Shown: piece by piece, positions 19,271 through 29,137 of the stretch
Numbering within the stretch: the stretch's first letter is position 1
Layout: every line of letters begins with the position of its first letter
NCBI RefSeq assembly: GCF_019711315.1
Contig: NZ_CP081294.1
Coordinates: 310,001-374,000 of the forward strand
Origin: Qipengyuania gelatinilytica
Lineage (GTDB): Bacteria; Pseudomonadota; Alphaproteobacteria; Sphingomonadales; Sphingomonadaceae
DNA length: 64,000 nucleotides
Reading direction: 5' to 3'
Notes under the pieces: model-generated
Databases searched by the model: none
The model's input: only the letters and a program-made list of their open reading frames with translations
Told to the model about the DNA's origin: nothing
Translations under genes and position numbers: made by a program

Positions 19271-19896
19271 CACGTCGCATCGGTTCGGGCAGCCTCGTGA
19301 TTGCCACGCATAATGCGGGCAAGCTCAAGGAAATCTCCGCGCTCCTCGCTCCGCATGGGGTGAAGTGCATCTCCGCAGGTTCGCTAGGCCTGCCCGAACC
19401 GGCGGAAACTGGGACGACCTTCGTCCAGAACGCTCTGCTCAAGGCGCGAGCTGCGGCGGAAGCCTCGGGGCTTCCCGCTCTGGCAGACGACAGTGGCCTT
19501 TCGGTCGATGCTCTCGATGGACGTCCCGGCGTCTACACGGCCGACTGGGCCGAGCGTCAGCATTTCGAGGGCGAGCCGGGGCGTGACTGGTACATGGCTA
19601 TGGGTAAAGTCGAGGGGATGCTTCAGGAGAAGGGCCCTGACGTCGATCGTTCCTGCGCCTTCCACTGCGTGCTTGCGATCGCGTGGCCGGATGGCGAGCA
19701 GGCCGTTTACGAAGGAACTGCGCCCGGCACGCTGACCTGGCCGCCACGCGGCGAGATGGGCTTCGGCTACGATCCGGTTTTCGTCCCGCTAGGCCGCGAG
19801 CAGACCTTTGCCGAAATCGCGCCGGAGGAAAAGCACGCGATCAGCCACCGTGCCGATGCGTTTGCAAAGTTGGTGGCGGAGCAATTCGCGTCCTGA
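19267..19896 (+). CDS. rdgB: XTP/dITP diphosphatase (RdgB/HAM1)
   Basis: A 209-residue house-cleaning enzyme that hydrolyses dITP and XTP to monophosphates. Visible motifs are the N-terminal [46 protein letters not shown] and [10 protein letters not shown], followed by [10 protein letters not shown]. It overlaps rph by 4 bases, a pairing conserved in alphaproteobacteria (rph-rdgB-hemW). Confidence 0.97.
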   Translation: MTRRIGSGSLVIATHNAGKLKEISALLAPHGVKCISAGSLGLPEPAETGTTFVQNALLKARAAAEASGLPALADDSGLSVDALDGRPGVYTADWAERQHFEGEPGRDWYMAMGKVEGMLQEKGPDVDRSCAFHCVLAIAWPDGEQAVYEGTAPGTLTWPPRGEMGFGYDPVFVPLGREQTFAEIAPEEKHAISHRADAFAKLVAEQFAS

Positions 19897-19926
19897 TTGC
19901 GGCGCGCACCGGCTCCCCGCTATAGA
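19897..19926 (+). promoter_or_regulatory. Putative promoter of hemW
   Basis: TTGCGG (19897-19902), an 18-base spacer and TATAGA (19921-19926) stand 34 bases before the TTG start of hemW. The GCTATAG context recurs at other promoters in this window. Confidence 0.5.
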
Positions 19927-19960
19927 GGCCCTGTCCTCACCGCTGACCTGAAGGCAATTC

Positions 19961-21115
19961 TTGGCGCGCTCGCTCTACATCCACTGGCCGTTCTGTCTCG
20001 CAAAGTGCCCCTATTGCGACTTCAACAGCCATGTCCGCGAACGCACCGATATGGCGGCGTGGCAAGCGGCTCTGCTGGCAGATATGCGTCACGAGCATTC
20101 CCGGAAGACAAGTGAAGAGCCGCTCGTAAGTATCTTTTTTGGTGGAGGAACTCCCTCCCTCATGCCCCCTGCCCTCGTGGCGTCACTGCTGGACGAGGCA
20201 GAAAGGCTCTGGGGTTTCGACGATACCATCGAGATCACGCTGGAGGGCAATCCATCCTCGATCGAGGCCGCCAATTTTGCCGACCTTGCCAGCGCCGGCG
20301 TGAACCGTGTCTCGCTTGGCGTGCAGAGCGTGCACGACGACGTCCTGAAATTCCTCGGCAGGCTGCATGGAGCGCAGGAAGCACTCGACGCACTGCAGAT
20401 CGCGCAGAAGCATTTCGGGCGCGTATCCATAGACCTGATCTACGCCCGCCCCGGACAGAAACCCGAAGAGTGGGAGGCAGAGCTGTCGCAGGCGCTGAAG
20501 CTCGGCACATCGCACCTGTCGCTGTACCAGCTGACCATCGAGCCAACGACGCGCTTTGCCACCGATGTGAGGCGCGGAGTGTTCTCGCCGCTCGATGACG
20601 ATCCGGCGGCCGACCTGTTCGCGCTGACACGGGACATGACGGCAGCAGCCGGACTGCCCGCTTACGAGATCAGCAATCACGCACGTCCGGGAGAGGAAAG
20701 CCGCCACAACCTCACATACTGGCGTTACCAGGATTATCACGGCATCGGCCCGGGAGCGCATGGCCGGCGCGGCGGCGTCGCAACGACGCGGCACAAGAAG
20801 CCCGAAAACTTCCTCGCGGCCGTCGAGCGGGAGCAGCACGGCATCGCAGAGGCGCGCTCGCTCGGTCAGCGTGAACAGGCCTCCGAAGCCATGCTGATGG
20901 GCCTCCGCCTTTCCGAAGGTGTCGACCTTGCCGCGCTGTCCGACCGCTTCGGGGTTCCGGAAACGGCATTGGTCGATCAGGGCAAGCTCGATCTCTATTC
21001 CGGGCTTGGCCTCGTCGTTCGGAAAGGCGACCATCTTGCCGTCACGGATGCAGGGATGCCGCTGCTCGATGCGCTTCTGGGCGAGCTGGTCCCGGCAGAA
21101 CTGGTGAGCAGTTGA
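19961..21115 (+). CDS. hemW: Radical SAM heme chaperone HemW
   Basis: A 384-residue radical SAM protein of the oxygen-independent coproporphyrinogen oxidase-like group, now regarded as a heme chaperone. The cluster motif CLAKCPYCDFNSH (C12, C16, C19) with Phe two residues after the third cysteine marks HemW rather than HemN. FFGGGTPSLM and the C-terminal HemN_C domain follow. The start must be the TTG at 19961: a stop codon lies four codons upstream and the next in-frame ATG is beyond the cluster cysteines. Its stop overlaps the xerC start. Confidence 0.95.
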   Translation: MARSLYIHWPFCLAKCPYCDFNSHVRERTDMAAWQAALLADMRHEHSRKTSEEPLVSIFFGGGTPSLMPPALVASLLDEAERLWGFDDTIEITLEGNPSSIEAANFADLASAGVNRVSLGVQSVHDDVLKFLGRLHGAQEALDALQIAQKHFGRVSIDLIYARPGQKPEEWEAELSQALKLGTSHLSLYQLTIEPTTRFATDVRRGVFSPLDDDPAADLFALTRDMTAAAGLPAYEISNHARPGEESRHNLTYWRYQDYHGIGPGAHGRRGGVATTRHKKPENFLAAVEREQHGIAEARSLGQREQASEAMLMGLRLSEGVDLAALSDRFGVPETALVDQGKLDLYSGLGLVVRKGDHLAVTDAGMPLLDALLGELVPAELVSS

Positions 21116-22011
21116 GCCGGCAGGATGTCCTCAAGGCGTGGCATGACCATCTTGCGCTGGGACTGCGCCGTTCCCCGCATACCGTGCGCGCCTATCACAA
21201 GGCGGCGGAACGGCTTCTCACGCGCACCGATTTTTCAAGCTTCGAGCAGGTCGCCGGTCTGACGGCAGGCAAGTTGCGCACTCACCTGGCCGCGCGCCGC
21301 GCGGATGGACTGTCCAATGCCTCTGCCGCGCGCGAGCTTTCGGCGCTCAAGAGCTTCGTGTCCTACTGCCGAGCGCAGGCCGGGATGGATGTGACCGATG
21401 CCCCGCGACTGCGAGGGCCGAGGCTCAAGAAGGGCTTGCCACGCCCTGTCTCTCCCGATGACGCCATGGGGCTGGCCGAGACGGTCGAGGCCCTGTCTGC
21501 CGAGGACTGGACGGGTGCGCGCGACCGAGCGGTTCTCCTCCTGCTCTATGGCGCGGGAATGCGCATTTCCGAAGCACTGTCGCTGACTGGCGAGGTCCTG
21601 CCGATGGGCGATACGATCACCGTCACCGGCAAAGGCAACAAGCAAAGGGTGGTCCCGATCGTCCCGCTCATCCGGGAAGCAATCGACGATTACGTGCGCA
21701 AGTCACCATGGCCATTCGGCAAGGGCGACCCGCTGTTTCGCGGGGTCAAAGGCGGCGTCCTGTCGCAAGGCGTGGTGCAAAAGGCCGTCGCCCGTGCACG
21801 CCGTGCGCTCGGCCTGCCCGACACTGCGACGCCACACGCCTTGCGGCATAGCTTTGCCACCCACCTGCTTGGTGCCGGTGTGGACTTGCGCAGCCTGCAG
21901 GAATTGCTCGGCCATGCGAGCCTCGGTTCTACCCAGATATATACGAAGGTCGACGCCGCGACGCTGCTCGACACCTATCGCAGCGCGCATCCCCGTGAAC
22001 GGGACGACTGA
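21112..22011 (+). CDS. xerC: Tyrosine recombinase XerC
   Basis: A 299-residue site-specific recombinase that resolves chromosome dimers at dif with XerD. All catalytic residues are present: R151 (GMRISEALSL), K174 (TGKGNKQR), H242 and R245 (PHALRHSFATH), H268 (LLGHASLG) and the nucleophile Y277 (TQIYTKV). The N-terminal SAM-like domain covers residues 1-105. The start is a TTG overlapping the hemW stop (TTGA). It meets gshB tail to tail with no gap. Confidence 0.95.
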   Translation: MSRQDVLKAWHDHLALGLRRSPHTVRAYHKAAERLLTRTDFSSFEQVAGLTAGKLRTHLAARRADGLSNASAARELSALKSFVSYCRAQAGMDVTDAPRLRGPRLKKGLPRPVSPDDAMGLAETVEALSAEDWTGARDRAVLLLLYGAGMRISEALSLTGEVLPMGDTITVTGKGNKQRVVPIVPLIREAIDDYVRKSPWPFGKGDPLFRGVKGGVLSQGVVQKAVARARRALGLPDTATPHALRHSFATHLLGAGVDLRSLQELLGHASLGSTQIYTKVDAATLLDTYRSAHPRERDD

Positions 22012-22980
22012 TTACATCGCCGCGTGACGGCGCTTGATCGCGTCCCAGATCAGCCCCGGGGTGTCGGTGCCGTTGAACTTGTCGATCGCGACGATCCCGG
22101 TCGGCGACGTCACGTTGATTTCGGTCAGCCACTTGCCGCCGATGACATCGATGCCGACGAAAACGAGGCCTCGCCGCTTGAGCTCCGGCCCCATCGCATC
22201 GCAGATCTCCTGCTCGCGCTCGGTAAGGCCCGTAGCTTCGGCATGGCCGCCCTGGGCAAGATTCGAACGAAACTCACCTTCGCCCGGGAAGCGGTTGATT
22301 GCGCCTGCGAATTCGCCATCGACGAGGACGATGCGCTTGTCGCCTTCGGACACTTCGGGAAGGAAGGGCTGGATCATGTGCGGTTCGGGCCAGGTCAGGT
22401 CGAAAACCTCGCTCAGCGCCGACAGGTTCGTGCCGCTCTCGTCCAGCCTGAAGATCGCCTTGCCGCCATTGCCGTGGAGAGGCTTAATGACCACCGAGCC
22501 GTGCTTCTGCTGGAAGGCCTTTAGGTCGTCTAGGTGCCGCGCGATCATGGTCGCCGGCATGAAACGCGCAAAATCGAGCACGAACATCTTTTCCGGCGCG
22601 TTCACCACCTCGCGCGGGTCGTTGATGACCAGCGTGGTGCCCTTCAACCGGTCGAGCAGCAGCGCCGAACTGATATAGCCGAGGTGGAAGGGTGGGTCCT
22701 GCCGCATGAGGACCACGTCGATATCCTGCGCAAGGTCGATCCGGCGTCGCTCGCCTGCGGTGAAGTGGTCACCTGCCACGCGCTGCACTGTCACGGGTGC
22801 GGCATGGGCAGTGATCTTGCCCATCGGAGATCCGTCACTCTCCCAGGCGAGGCTTTCGACGTCATAGTGCCAGACTTCGTGGCCCCGTTCCTGTGCGGAC
22901 AGCATCAGCGCGAAGCTGCTGTCGCCCGCGATATTGATGCTTTCGAGCGGGTCCATCTGTACGGCGACGCGGAGCGACAT
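22012..22980 (-). CDS. gshB: Glutathione synthase
   Basis: A 322-residue ATP-grasp ligase that joins gamma-glutamylcysteine and glycine. MDPLESINIAGDSSFALML, MRQDPPFHLGYISSALLLD, NDPREVVNAPEKMF, KPLHGNGGKAIFRL and FVGIDVIGGKWLTEINVTSP are the standard blocks in order. It follows yraN by nine bases; rsmI-yraN-gshB is a common alphaproteobacterial cluster. Confidence 0.98.
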   Translation of the reverse strand: MSLRVAVQMDPLESINIAGDSSFALMLSAQERGHEVWHYDVESLAWESDGSPMGKITAHAAPVTVQRVAGDHFTAGERRRIDLAQDIDVVLMRQDPPFHLGYISSALLLDRLKGTTLVINDPREVVNAPEKMFVLDFARFMPATMIARHLDDLKAFQQKHGSVVIKPLHGNGGKAIFRLDESGTNLSALSEVFDLTWPEPHMIQPFLPEVSEGDKRIVLVDGEFAGAINRFPGEGEFRSNLAQGGHAEATGLTEREQEICDAMGPELKRRGLVFVGIDVIGGKWLTEINVTSPTGIVAIDKFNGTDTPGLIWDAIKRRHAAM

Positions 22981-22989
22981 GCGAATTCC

Positions 22990-23340
22990 TTATGGCTGCC
23001 AGGCGTTGGCGATGTGGCGAGGGAACGCGCCGGGCGCAAGAAGGATCACGTCGATCCGGAAATCCTCGCCTTGTGCAGCATAGCGATGTGCCACTGCTTC
23101 GGCTGCCGCCGCAACCCGCGAAAGCCGGTGCTGGTCGATCGCGTGATCGAGCTCTTCCTTGCGCTTGCGCCATTTCACCTCGACGAAGGCGACCAGCGAT
23201 CCGCGCTTGGCCACAAGATCGATCTCTCCAGCGGGCGTCTTCACGCGATGGTCGAGGATCTGCCAGCCCTTGGCACGCAGCCACAAGGCGGCGCGCCGTT
23301 CGCCGTCACGGCCGCTCTGTTCGGCGATCTGCCGCTTCAT
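22990..23340 (-). CDS. yraN: YraN family (UPF0102) nuclease-like protein
   Basis: A 116-residue protein with the Holliday-junction-resolvase-like fold: GRDGERRAALWLRAKGW, then TPAGEIDLVAKRGSLVAFVEVKWRK, where Glu-Asp...Glu-x-Lys form a PD-(D/E)xK-type site. The biological role is not established. Its ATG overlaps the rsmI stop (ATGA), so the two are coupled. Confidence 0.9.
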   Translation of the reverse strand: MKRQIAEQSGRDGERRAALWLRAKGWQILDHRVKTPAGEIDLVAKRGSLVAFVEVKWRKRKEELDHAIDQHRLSRVAAAAEAVAHRYAAQGEDFRIDVILLAPGAFPRHIANAWQP

Positions 23341-24191
23341 TCAGCCCGGATTTCCATTGCGCGCGCATACAGCGTCTTGCGGTCGAGACCGGTTGCCTTG
23401 GCGACATGCCCCGCCGCCTGGCTTGCCTTCATCGTCTCGAGCGCTTCACGAAGCATCGCGTCGGCATCCGCATCGCTTGGCACTTCTTCGTCCGGTGGCC
23501 CGACGAGGAGCACGATCTCGCCCTTCGGCGGATTGGCGTCGTAATAGGCCATCAGCCCGTCAGCGAGCCCGCGGCGGCATTCCTCGTGCAGCTTGGTCAA
23601 CTCGCGCGCCACGGCAATTTCCCGCTCGGGCATTACCTCCTTCAGGGCAGCCAGCGATTTGAGCAGGCGCGGACCGGTTTCGTAGAACACCAGCGTCGCA
23701 TCGATAGCGGCCAGCTCCTGGAGCGTATCCTTTCGCGCCTTTTCCTTGCTTGGAAGGAAACCGGCAAAAAGGAAGCGGTCGTTCGGCAGGCCCGAAAGCG
23801 TCAGCCCAACGACTGCGGCGCACGCTCCCGGAAGGCTGGTCACGGGAATTCCCTCGCGGCGGCAGTCATTCACAAGCCGGTATCCCGGGTCGGAAATCAT
23901 CGGAGTCCCGGCATCGGTGACAAGCGCAACCGCCCGCTCGCGCATCGACTCGACGAGCCTTTCGCGGTCCCGGTGCTCGCTATGGTCGTCGTAGCGCCAC
24001 AGGGGCTTGGAGATGCCGAGATGTTTCATCAGCTTGCCCGTCACCCGCGTATCCTCGCAAGCGACACCATCGCAGCGCTTCAGGATATCGACAGCTCGAA
24101 GCGTTATATCTCCCAGATTGCCGATAGGGGTGGCAACCAGATAAAGACCGGGTGTAAGGCGCTCGGAAACGGAAGGTGTGTTGTCGCTCAC
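23337..24191 (-). CDS. rsmI: 16S rRNA (cytidine(1402)-2'-O)-methyltransferase
   Basis: A 284-residue SAM-dependent tetrapyrrole-methylase-fold enzyme that 2'-O-methylates C1402 in the decoding centre. GLYLVATPIGNLGDITLRA, CEDTRVTGKLM, ALVTDAGTPMISDPGYRLV and PFGLPGACAAVVGLTLSGL-type blocks are present. The start is the GTG at 24191, behind a strong GGAGGAAAG site; longer readings would invade the divergent lipoprotein gene. Confidence 0.96.
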   Translation of the reverse strand: MSDNTPSVSERLTPGLYLVATPIGNLGDITLRAVDILKRCDGVACEDTRVTGKLMKHLGISKPLWRYDDHSEHRDRERLVESMRERAVALVTDAGTPMISDPGYRLVNDCRREGIPVTSLPGACAAVVGLTLSGLPNDRFLFAGFLPSKEKARKDTLQELAAIDATLVFYETGPRLLKSLAALKEVMPEREIAVARELTKLHEECRRGLADGLMAYYDANPPKGEIVLLVGPPDEEVPSDADADAMLREALETMKASQAAGHVAKATGLDRKTLYARAMEIRAE

Positions 24192-24228
24192 CTTTCCTCC
24201 ATGAACTACCAATGAGGGACGCGGCAAG

Positions 24229-25374
24229 ATGAAGCGCGCATTTGTAAACCGGCGTAATCTGATGGTGGCGGCAGGGGCCGTTCTCCTGTCGGGCTGTTCG
24301 ATCATTCCGAAGACCGCCGAGACGCCGGGTACCGGCACACCGACGCCCGAACCGAGCGCTACCACCCTCCCCGACGACGAACAGCGTCATCGCATCGCAT
24401 TGCTCGTCCCGCTTTCCGGTTCGAACGGCGAGGTCGGCCAGTCGATCGCCAATGCGACAACCATGGCGATCCTCGACACCAATGCCGACAATCTCCGCAT
24501 CACCACCTACGACACCTCGGGTGGCGCACGGGCGGCGGTGCGTGAAGCTCTTGCGGATGGGAATCGCCTGATCCTCGGCCCCCTCCTCGGCACCAATGTC
24601 GCCTCGGTCCGTGCCGAGACAGAAGGCTCGGCAGTGCCCATCATCAGTTTTTCGAACGATACGAGCATTGCCGGACCCGGGGTGTTCGTCATGGGTCACA
24701 TCCCCGAACAGTCGATCGCGCGCAGCGTCGAATACGCCCGTTCCAAGGGCGCGCGCGACTTCGCCATCCTCGCTCCCGACGGTGACTATGGCAACCGGGC
24801 AGAGGCGGCACTGCGGACTGCGTTGACCGAATATGGCGGGCGCTACGTGACGGGTGAACGCTATGCCCGCACCAACACCTCGGTCGTGAGCGCGGCTGGA
24901 CGCCTGAAGCAGCGCGGCGGGTTCGATTCCATCCTGATCGCCGATGGCGGTAGCAACTCGATCCGCGGCGCCGCTGCGGTGAAGACCGATGGCCTGCAAA
25001 TCATCGGTACCGAGCGCTGGAGCGGAGACAGCGATGTGCTGCGTTCCCCGGCCCTGCGCGGTGCGATTTTTTCGTCCGTGATCGACAGCCGCTATGGCGG
25101 TTTCGTCACCAGCTACGAAGAACGGTTCGGTTCGCAGCCCTACCGTGTCGCGACGCTCGGCTACGATGCCGTCCTGCTGACCCTGCGGGCGGCGCGCGAC
25201 TGGCGGGTCGGCCGGGAATTCCCGGTGAACGTGCTCTACCAGGCAGGCGGCTTCGACGGGATGGACGGTCCTTTCCGCTTCCAGCGCAACGGCGTGGTGG
25301 AACGGGCAATGGAAGTCCGCAAGGTCGGCAATGGCGATGTGACCATCGTTTCCCCGGCTCCTACCGGCTTTTGA
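24229..25374 (+). CDS. Penicillin-binding protein activator-like lipoprotein (LpoA/Leu-Ile-Val-binding fold)
   Basis: A 381-residue outer-membrane or periplasmic lipoprotein (lipobox LLSGC, C23) with a low-complexity Thr/Pro linker (residues 30-48) and a periplasmic-binding-protein type 1 fold: IALLVPLSGSNGEVGQSI, LILGPLLGTNVASVRAE, VPIISFSNDTSIAGPG, FAILAPDGDYGNRAEAAL. It matches the LpoA-related group that activates class A penicillin-binding proteins, but such folds also serve ABC importers; no permease genes are nearby, which favours the LpoA role. It is divergent from rsmI, the same pairing seen in many proteobacteria. Confidence 0.85.
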   Translation: MKRAFVNRRNLMVAAGAVLLSGCSIIPKTAETPGTGTPTPEPSATTLPDDEQRHRIALLVPLSGSNGEVGQSIANATTMAILDTNADNLRITTYDTSGGARAAVREALADGNRLILGPLLGTNVASVRAETEGSAVPIISFSNDTSIAGPGVFVMGHIPEQSIARSVEYARSKGARDFAILAPDGDYGNRAEAALRTALTEYGGRYVTGERYARTNTSVVSAAGRLKQRGGFDSILIADGGSNSIRGAAAVKTDGLQIIGTERWSGDSDVLRSPALRGAIFSSVIDSRYGGFVTSYEERFGSQPYRVATLGYDAVLLTLRAARDWRVGREFPVNVLYQAGGFDGMDGPFRFQRNGVVERAMEVRKVGNGDVTIVSPAPTGF

Positions 25375-25399
25375 CAGGCGGATAACCTTGGCTGCCTTC

Positions 25400-25427
25400 T
25401 TGCAGCCTTCAGGGTGGGCGATATAGC
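25400..25427 (+). promoter_or_regulatory. Putative promoter of parE
   Basis: TTGCAG (25400-25405), a 16-base spacer and TATAGC (25422-25427) lie just before the parE ATG at 25436, giving a very short leader. The -35 overlaps a small GGCTGC/GCAGCC hairpin (25390-25407). Confidence 0.5.
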
Positions 25428-25435
25428 CTGAACCC

Positions 25436-27427
25436 ATGTCCGACGATCTGTTCGAAAACACGCCGACTTCTTCCGGCGACTATGACGCTTCTTCCATCGA
25501 GGTCCTCGAGGGGCTCGAGCCCGTGCGCCGTCGCCCGGGCATGTATATCGGCGGCACCGATGACCGCGCGCTGCACCATCTCGTCGCAGAAGTCCTCGAC
25601 AACTCGATGGACGAGGCTGTTGCCGGCCATGCGAGCCGGATCGAGGTGAAGCTGGAAGAAGGCAACCGGATCACCATCGCCGACAACGGTCGCGGGATGC
25701 CGGTGGCTGAGCATCCGAAATATCCGGGCAAGTCGACGCTCGAGGTAATCCTCACCACGCTGCACTCGGGCGGCAAGTTCTCGGGCAAGGCCTATGCCAC
25801 CAGCGGTGGCCTTCACGGTGTTGGCGTCAGCGTGGTCAACGCGCTGTCGGACTATACGCGGGTCGAGGTAGCCCGCGACAAGACGCTCTATGCGCAGGAA
25901 TTTTCCAAGGGTGCGCCGACCGGCAAGATCGAGGAAATCGGCGCAGCGCCCAACCGGCGCGGCACGACCGTCACCTTCGTGCCCGACACCGAGATTTTCG
26001 GCGATCGCAAGTTTAATCCAAAGCGCCTCTTCAAACTCGCTCGATCCAAGGCGTACCTGTTCGCGGGCGTGGAAATCCGCTGGAAATGCGCCGAAAGTCT
26101 CGCGTCGGAAGACGTGCCCGCAGAAGCTGTCTTCAAATTCCCCGGCGGCCTTGCCGATCACCTCGCCGAGCAGTTGAACGGCCGCGAATGCGTCACTGCG
26201 CAGCCCTTTGCCGGCAAGCAGGAATTTCCCGCCAACGACGCCGGGCAGGAAATGGGCAGCGTCGAATGGGCGATCGCCTGGCCGCTCTATTCGGACGGTT
26301 CGACCAGCTGGTATTGTAACACCGTGCCTACCCCCGATGGCGGCACCCACGAACAGGGCCTGCGCGCCGCACTCACGAAAGGCCTGCGTGCCTTCGGCGA
26401 ACTGACAGGTGCGAAGAAGGCCAAGGATCTGACCGCCGACGACATTATGGTCGGCGGCGACGTCATGCTCAGCGTCTTCATCCGCGATCCGCAGTTCCAG
26501 AGCCAGACCAAGGACCGCCTGACCTCACCCGAGGCCGCGCGCCTCGTCGAGAACGCGGTGCGCGATCACTTCGACCACTTCCTTTCCGACAACATGGACC
26601 GCGGCAAGGCGCTGCTGGGCCAGGTCTTGGAGCGGATGGACGAGCGCCTGCGCCGCAAGCAGGAACGCGAGATCAAGCGCAAGACGGCGACCAATGCCAA
26701 GAAGCTGCGCCTGCCCGGCAAGCTGACCGACTGTTCGGGCGATGGCGAGGGCGAGACCGAGCTCTTCATCGTAGAAGGCGATTCGGCAGGCGGCAGCGCC
26801 AAGCAGGCGCGCAACCGCAAGACGCAGGCGATCCTGCCGATCCGCGGCAAGATCCTCAACGTCGCGTCCGCCACCGCCGACAAGATCCGCGCCAACAGCG
26901 AAATCGCCGATCTGTCGCTCGCCATGGGCTGCGGAACGCGCAAGGAATGCGATCCGGAAAACCTTCGTTACGACCGCATCATCATCATGACCGACGCAGA
27001 CGTCGACGGCGCGCATATCGCCACGCTGCTGATGACGTTCTTCTTCCAGGAAATGCCAGAAATCGTGCGCGGCGGGCATCTCTACCTCGCCCAGCCCCCG
27101 CTCTACCGCCTGACCGCGGGCAAGGAGAGCCGCTACGCCCGCGATGACGAGCATCGCAAGGAACTGGAAGAGACTGTCTTCAAAGGCAAGAAGGTCGACG
27201 TGGGTCGCTTCAAGGGCCTTGGCGAAATGAACCCGGCGCAGCTCCGCGAGACGACGATGGACCCGGAAACCCGCAGCCTCGTTCGCATCACGCTGCCGCA
27301 GGAATTCGAGCAGCGTGCGGTGGTGAAGGAACTGGTCGACCAGCTGATGGGCCGCAATCCGGAACACCGTTTCAACTTCATCCAGAACAATGCGGGCGAC
27401 ATGGACCGCGACATGATCGATGCCTGA
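25436..27427 (+). CDS. parE: DNA topoisomerase IV subunit B
   Basis: A 663-residue type IIA topoisomerase ATPase subunit that with ParC decatenates daughter chromosomes. The GHKL ATPase domain ([56 protein letters not shown]) is followed by the transducer and the TOPRIM region ([34 protein letters not shown]). It lacks the gyrB insertion and its length is typical of ParE. The last 8 bases overlap the following small gene. parC is not in the window. Confidence 0.96.
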   Translation: MSDDLFENTPTSSGDYDASSIEVLEGLEPVRRRPGMYIGGTDDRALHHLVAEVLDNSMDEAVAGHASRIEVKLEEGNRITIADNGRGMPVAEHPKYPGKSTLEVILTTLHSGGKFSGKAYATSGGLHGVGVSVVNALSDYTRVEVARDKTLYAQEFSKGAPTGKIEEIGAAPNRRGTTVTFVPDTEIFGDRKFNPKRLFKLARSKAYLFAGVEIRWKCAESLASEDVPAEAVFKFPGGLADHLAEQLNGRECVTAQPFAGKQEFPANDAGQEMGSVEWAIAWPLYSDGSTSWYCNTVPTPDGGTHEQGLRAALTKGLRAFGELTGAKKAKDLTADDIMVGGDVMLSVFIRDPQFQSQTKDRLTSPEAARLVENAVRDHFDHFLSDNMDRGKALLGQVLERMDERLRRKQEREIKRKTATNAKKLRLPGKLTDCSGDGEGETELFIVEGDSAGGSAKQARNRKTQAILPIRGKILNVASATADKIRANSEIADLSLAMGCGTRKECDPENLRYDRIIIMTDADVDGAHIATLLMTFFFQEMPEIVRGGHLYLAQPPLYRLTAGKESRYARDDEHRKELEETVFKGKKVDVGRFKGLGEMNPAQLRETTMDPETRSLVRITLPQEFEQRAVVKELVDQLMGRNPEHRFNFIQNNAGDMDRDMIDA

Positions 27428-27812
27428 CGAGCGCGATTTGCCCGACGATGCCGAAGGTGCGCCCGAGGACAACGGCGAAGTCATGGCAGGCGACCGAAGG
27501 ATCGCGCGCACCGACACCGCCCTGCCCGACTGGTATGTTTCGGACACGCATTACCGCCCGATCCCGATCGTCTGGTTCGCCGGCGCCCTGCTCATGCAGG
27601 TTATCGCGCAGCCGGTGCTGTTCGGTATAGGCTATGGCTTTCTGGGCCTGCCGCCGCTGGTCGTGGTTGCGATCTGCCTCGCCGCGAGCGGGCTGATCTG
27701 GCACTTCACCTACGAGCGCGGAATGTCCGAAGCGTCAGCGCCTTGGCGCTGGGCGACCGGCCTCATGCTGGCGTTCTTCTTCGCGATTATCGCAATGAGC
27801 CTGCTGAACTAG
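27420..27812 (+). CDS. Small membrane protein of unknown function
   Basis: A 130-residue protein with an acidic, soluble N-terminus (residues 1-48) and three hydrophobic segments: IPIVWFAGALLMQVIAQPVLF, FLGLPPLVVVAICLAASGLIW and WATGLMLAFFFAIIAMSLL. I do not recognise a family. Its ATG lies within the parE 3' end (8-base overlap), so it is translated with parE, and its end overlaps the convergent hydrolase-OsmC gene by 4 bases. Confidence 0.75.
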   Translation: MPDERDLPDDAEGAPEDNGEVMAGDRRIARTDTALPDWYVSDTHYRPIPIVWFAGALLMQVIAQPVLFGIGYGFLGLPPLVVVAICLAASGLIWHFTYERGMSEASAPWRWATGLMLAFFFAIIAMSLLN

Positions 27813-29038
27813 CCGCTGCCATCGCCGAGGGCGGTGTGCACATGGAGTTCACCCTCCAGAGTGCGGTGCACCGGGCATTTGTCTGCGATTTCAATAAGCC
27901 GGGCGCGCTGATCCTCGTCGAGATCGTCGCCGCGGATCGTGATCACCCGCTTGAGCGCCTGCATCTGGTTGCCTTGCTGCATCGCTTCCACATGGTCGCA
28001 TTCGTCCTTGTGGTCGCGCTCGTGCGTGACCTCGACGCTTACACCCTCGAGGGGCCATTTCTTGCGGTCGGCATACATCTTCATGGTCATCGCCGTGCAG
28101 GTGCCTAGCGCTGCATTGAGCAGATCGTAGGGCGTCGGACCCGTGTCATCTCCGCCATAGCTCTTGGGCTCGTCGGCCACGAAGCGGTGGCTCTTGGTAT
28201 GGACCTCGGTTCCGAACTTGCCGTTCCCGGTGCAGGCGACAATGCCATCTTCGGGCATCGGCCAGTCATCGCGTAGCGGCAGGTATCGGTGTGCCCAGCC
28301 TGCAATTACGCTGGCGACGAACCGTGCGTCTTCCTCGCGTAGCAGCAGGTGATCGGCGCCTTCGAGGCTGACGAAGCTTTTCGGGTGTTTCGCTGCCTGG
28401 AACAGCGCGCTGGCGTGCTCGATTCCGACGATCTGGTCGATCGGCGAGTGAAGGAACATGAGCGGCTTGCGGATACGGCCTACTTCGGCGAGCAGGTCGG
28501 TGTTCTCGACCTTTTCGATGAATTCGCGGCCAATCGTGAATTGGCGGCCGCCGATGCGCACCTCGCCCTCCCCCTGCTGGCGGATGGTTTCGATATCGCC
28601 GTCAATGTTGTCGAGCACGTGCGGCACATCGGAGGGCGTACCGATGGTCGCAATCGCTGCGATCCTGTCGAATCCCAGGTCATCCGCGGCGGCAAGGACG
28701 GCAGCACCGCCCAAGCTATGCCCGATCAGCAGGATCGGCTGCGCGAAGCGGTGGATCAGGTCCTCAGCGGCAGCAGCGAGGTCCGAGACATCGGCGGCAA
28801 AGCCGGCTCGCCCGAAATCTCCGCCGCTTCCACCAAGGCCGGTAAAGTCGAACCGCATGGTCGCAATGCCTTCGGCCGCAAGTGCCCGCGACACGGCAAC
28901 CGCCGCCTTGCTGTTCTTCGTACAGGTGAAGCAATGCGCGAACAGCGCAGCGCCGCGCACGAGACCTGTCGGAAGTTCGAGCGAGCCGGTCAGTTCGTGT
29001 CCGGCGCCGGTGCTGATGGTGATGTTTTCGGTCGGCAT
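27809..29038 (-). CDS. Bifunctional alpha/beta hydrolase - OsmC family protein
   Basis: A 409-residue fusion. Residues 1-255 form an alpha/beta hydrolase with nucleophile elbow GHSLGG (S108) and a late SLEGADHLLL histidine. Residues 270-409 are an OsmC/Ohr peroxiredoxin-like domain with its two reactive cysteines in LGTCTAMTMKMYA and DKCPVHRTL. OsmC proteins reduce organic hydroperoxides with thiols; the hydrolase might release the lipid peroxide or an acyl substrate first, but that is inference. This fused form is known in several proteobacteria. It is divergent from the MoxR gene. Confidence 0.9.
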   Translation of the reverse strand: MPTENITISTGAGHELTGSLELPTGLVRGAALFAHCFTCTKNSKAAVAVSRALAAEGIATMRFDFTGLGGSGGDFGRAGFAADVSDLAAAAEDLIHRFAQPILLIGHSLGGAAVLAAADDLGFDRIAAIATIGTPSDVPHVLDNIDGDIETIRQQGEGEVRIGGRQFTIGREFIEKVENTDLLAEVGRIRKPLMFLHSPIDQIVGIEHASALFQAAKHPKSFVSLEGADHLLLREEDARFVASVIAGWAHRYLPLRDDWPMPEDGIVACTGNGKFGTEVHTKSHRFVADEPKSYGGDDTGPTPYDLLNAALGTCTAMTMKMYADRKKWPLEGVSVEVTHERDHKDECDHVEAMQQGNQMQALKRVITIRGDDLDEDQRARLIEIADKCPVHRTLEGELHVHTALGDGSG

Positions 29039-29082
29039 GGTCCCTCGTTCGGTAAGGCGGCTGTCAGAGTTACAACGCCCCC

Positions 29083-29111
29083 TTGCCCTTCGCGTGCCCG
29101 CACCCTAACGC
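29083..29111 (+). promoter_or_regulatory. Possible promoter of the MoxR gene
   Basis: TTGCCC (29083-29088), a 17-base spacer and TAACGC (29106-29111) precede the MoxR ATG by 26 bases. The match is modest. Confidence 0.35.
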
Positions 29112-29137
29112 TTGCGTCAAGTTGCAAGGGAAAACCG

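Noticed and set aside
25390..25407. Terminator after the LpoA-like gene
   Set aside because: The 6-bp stem has no T tract and overlaps the parE -35, so it is not a convincing terminator.
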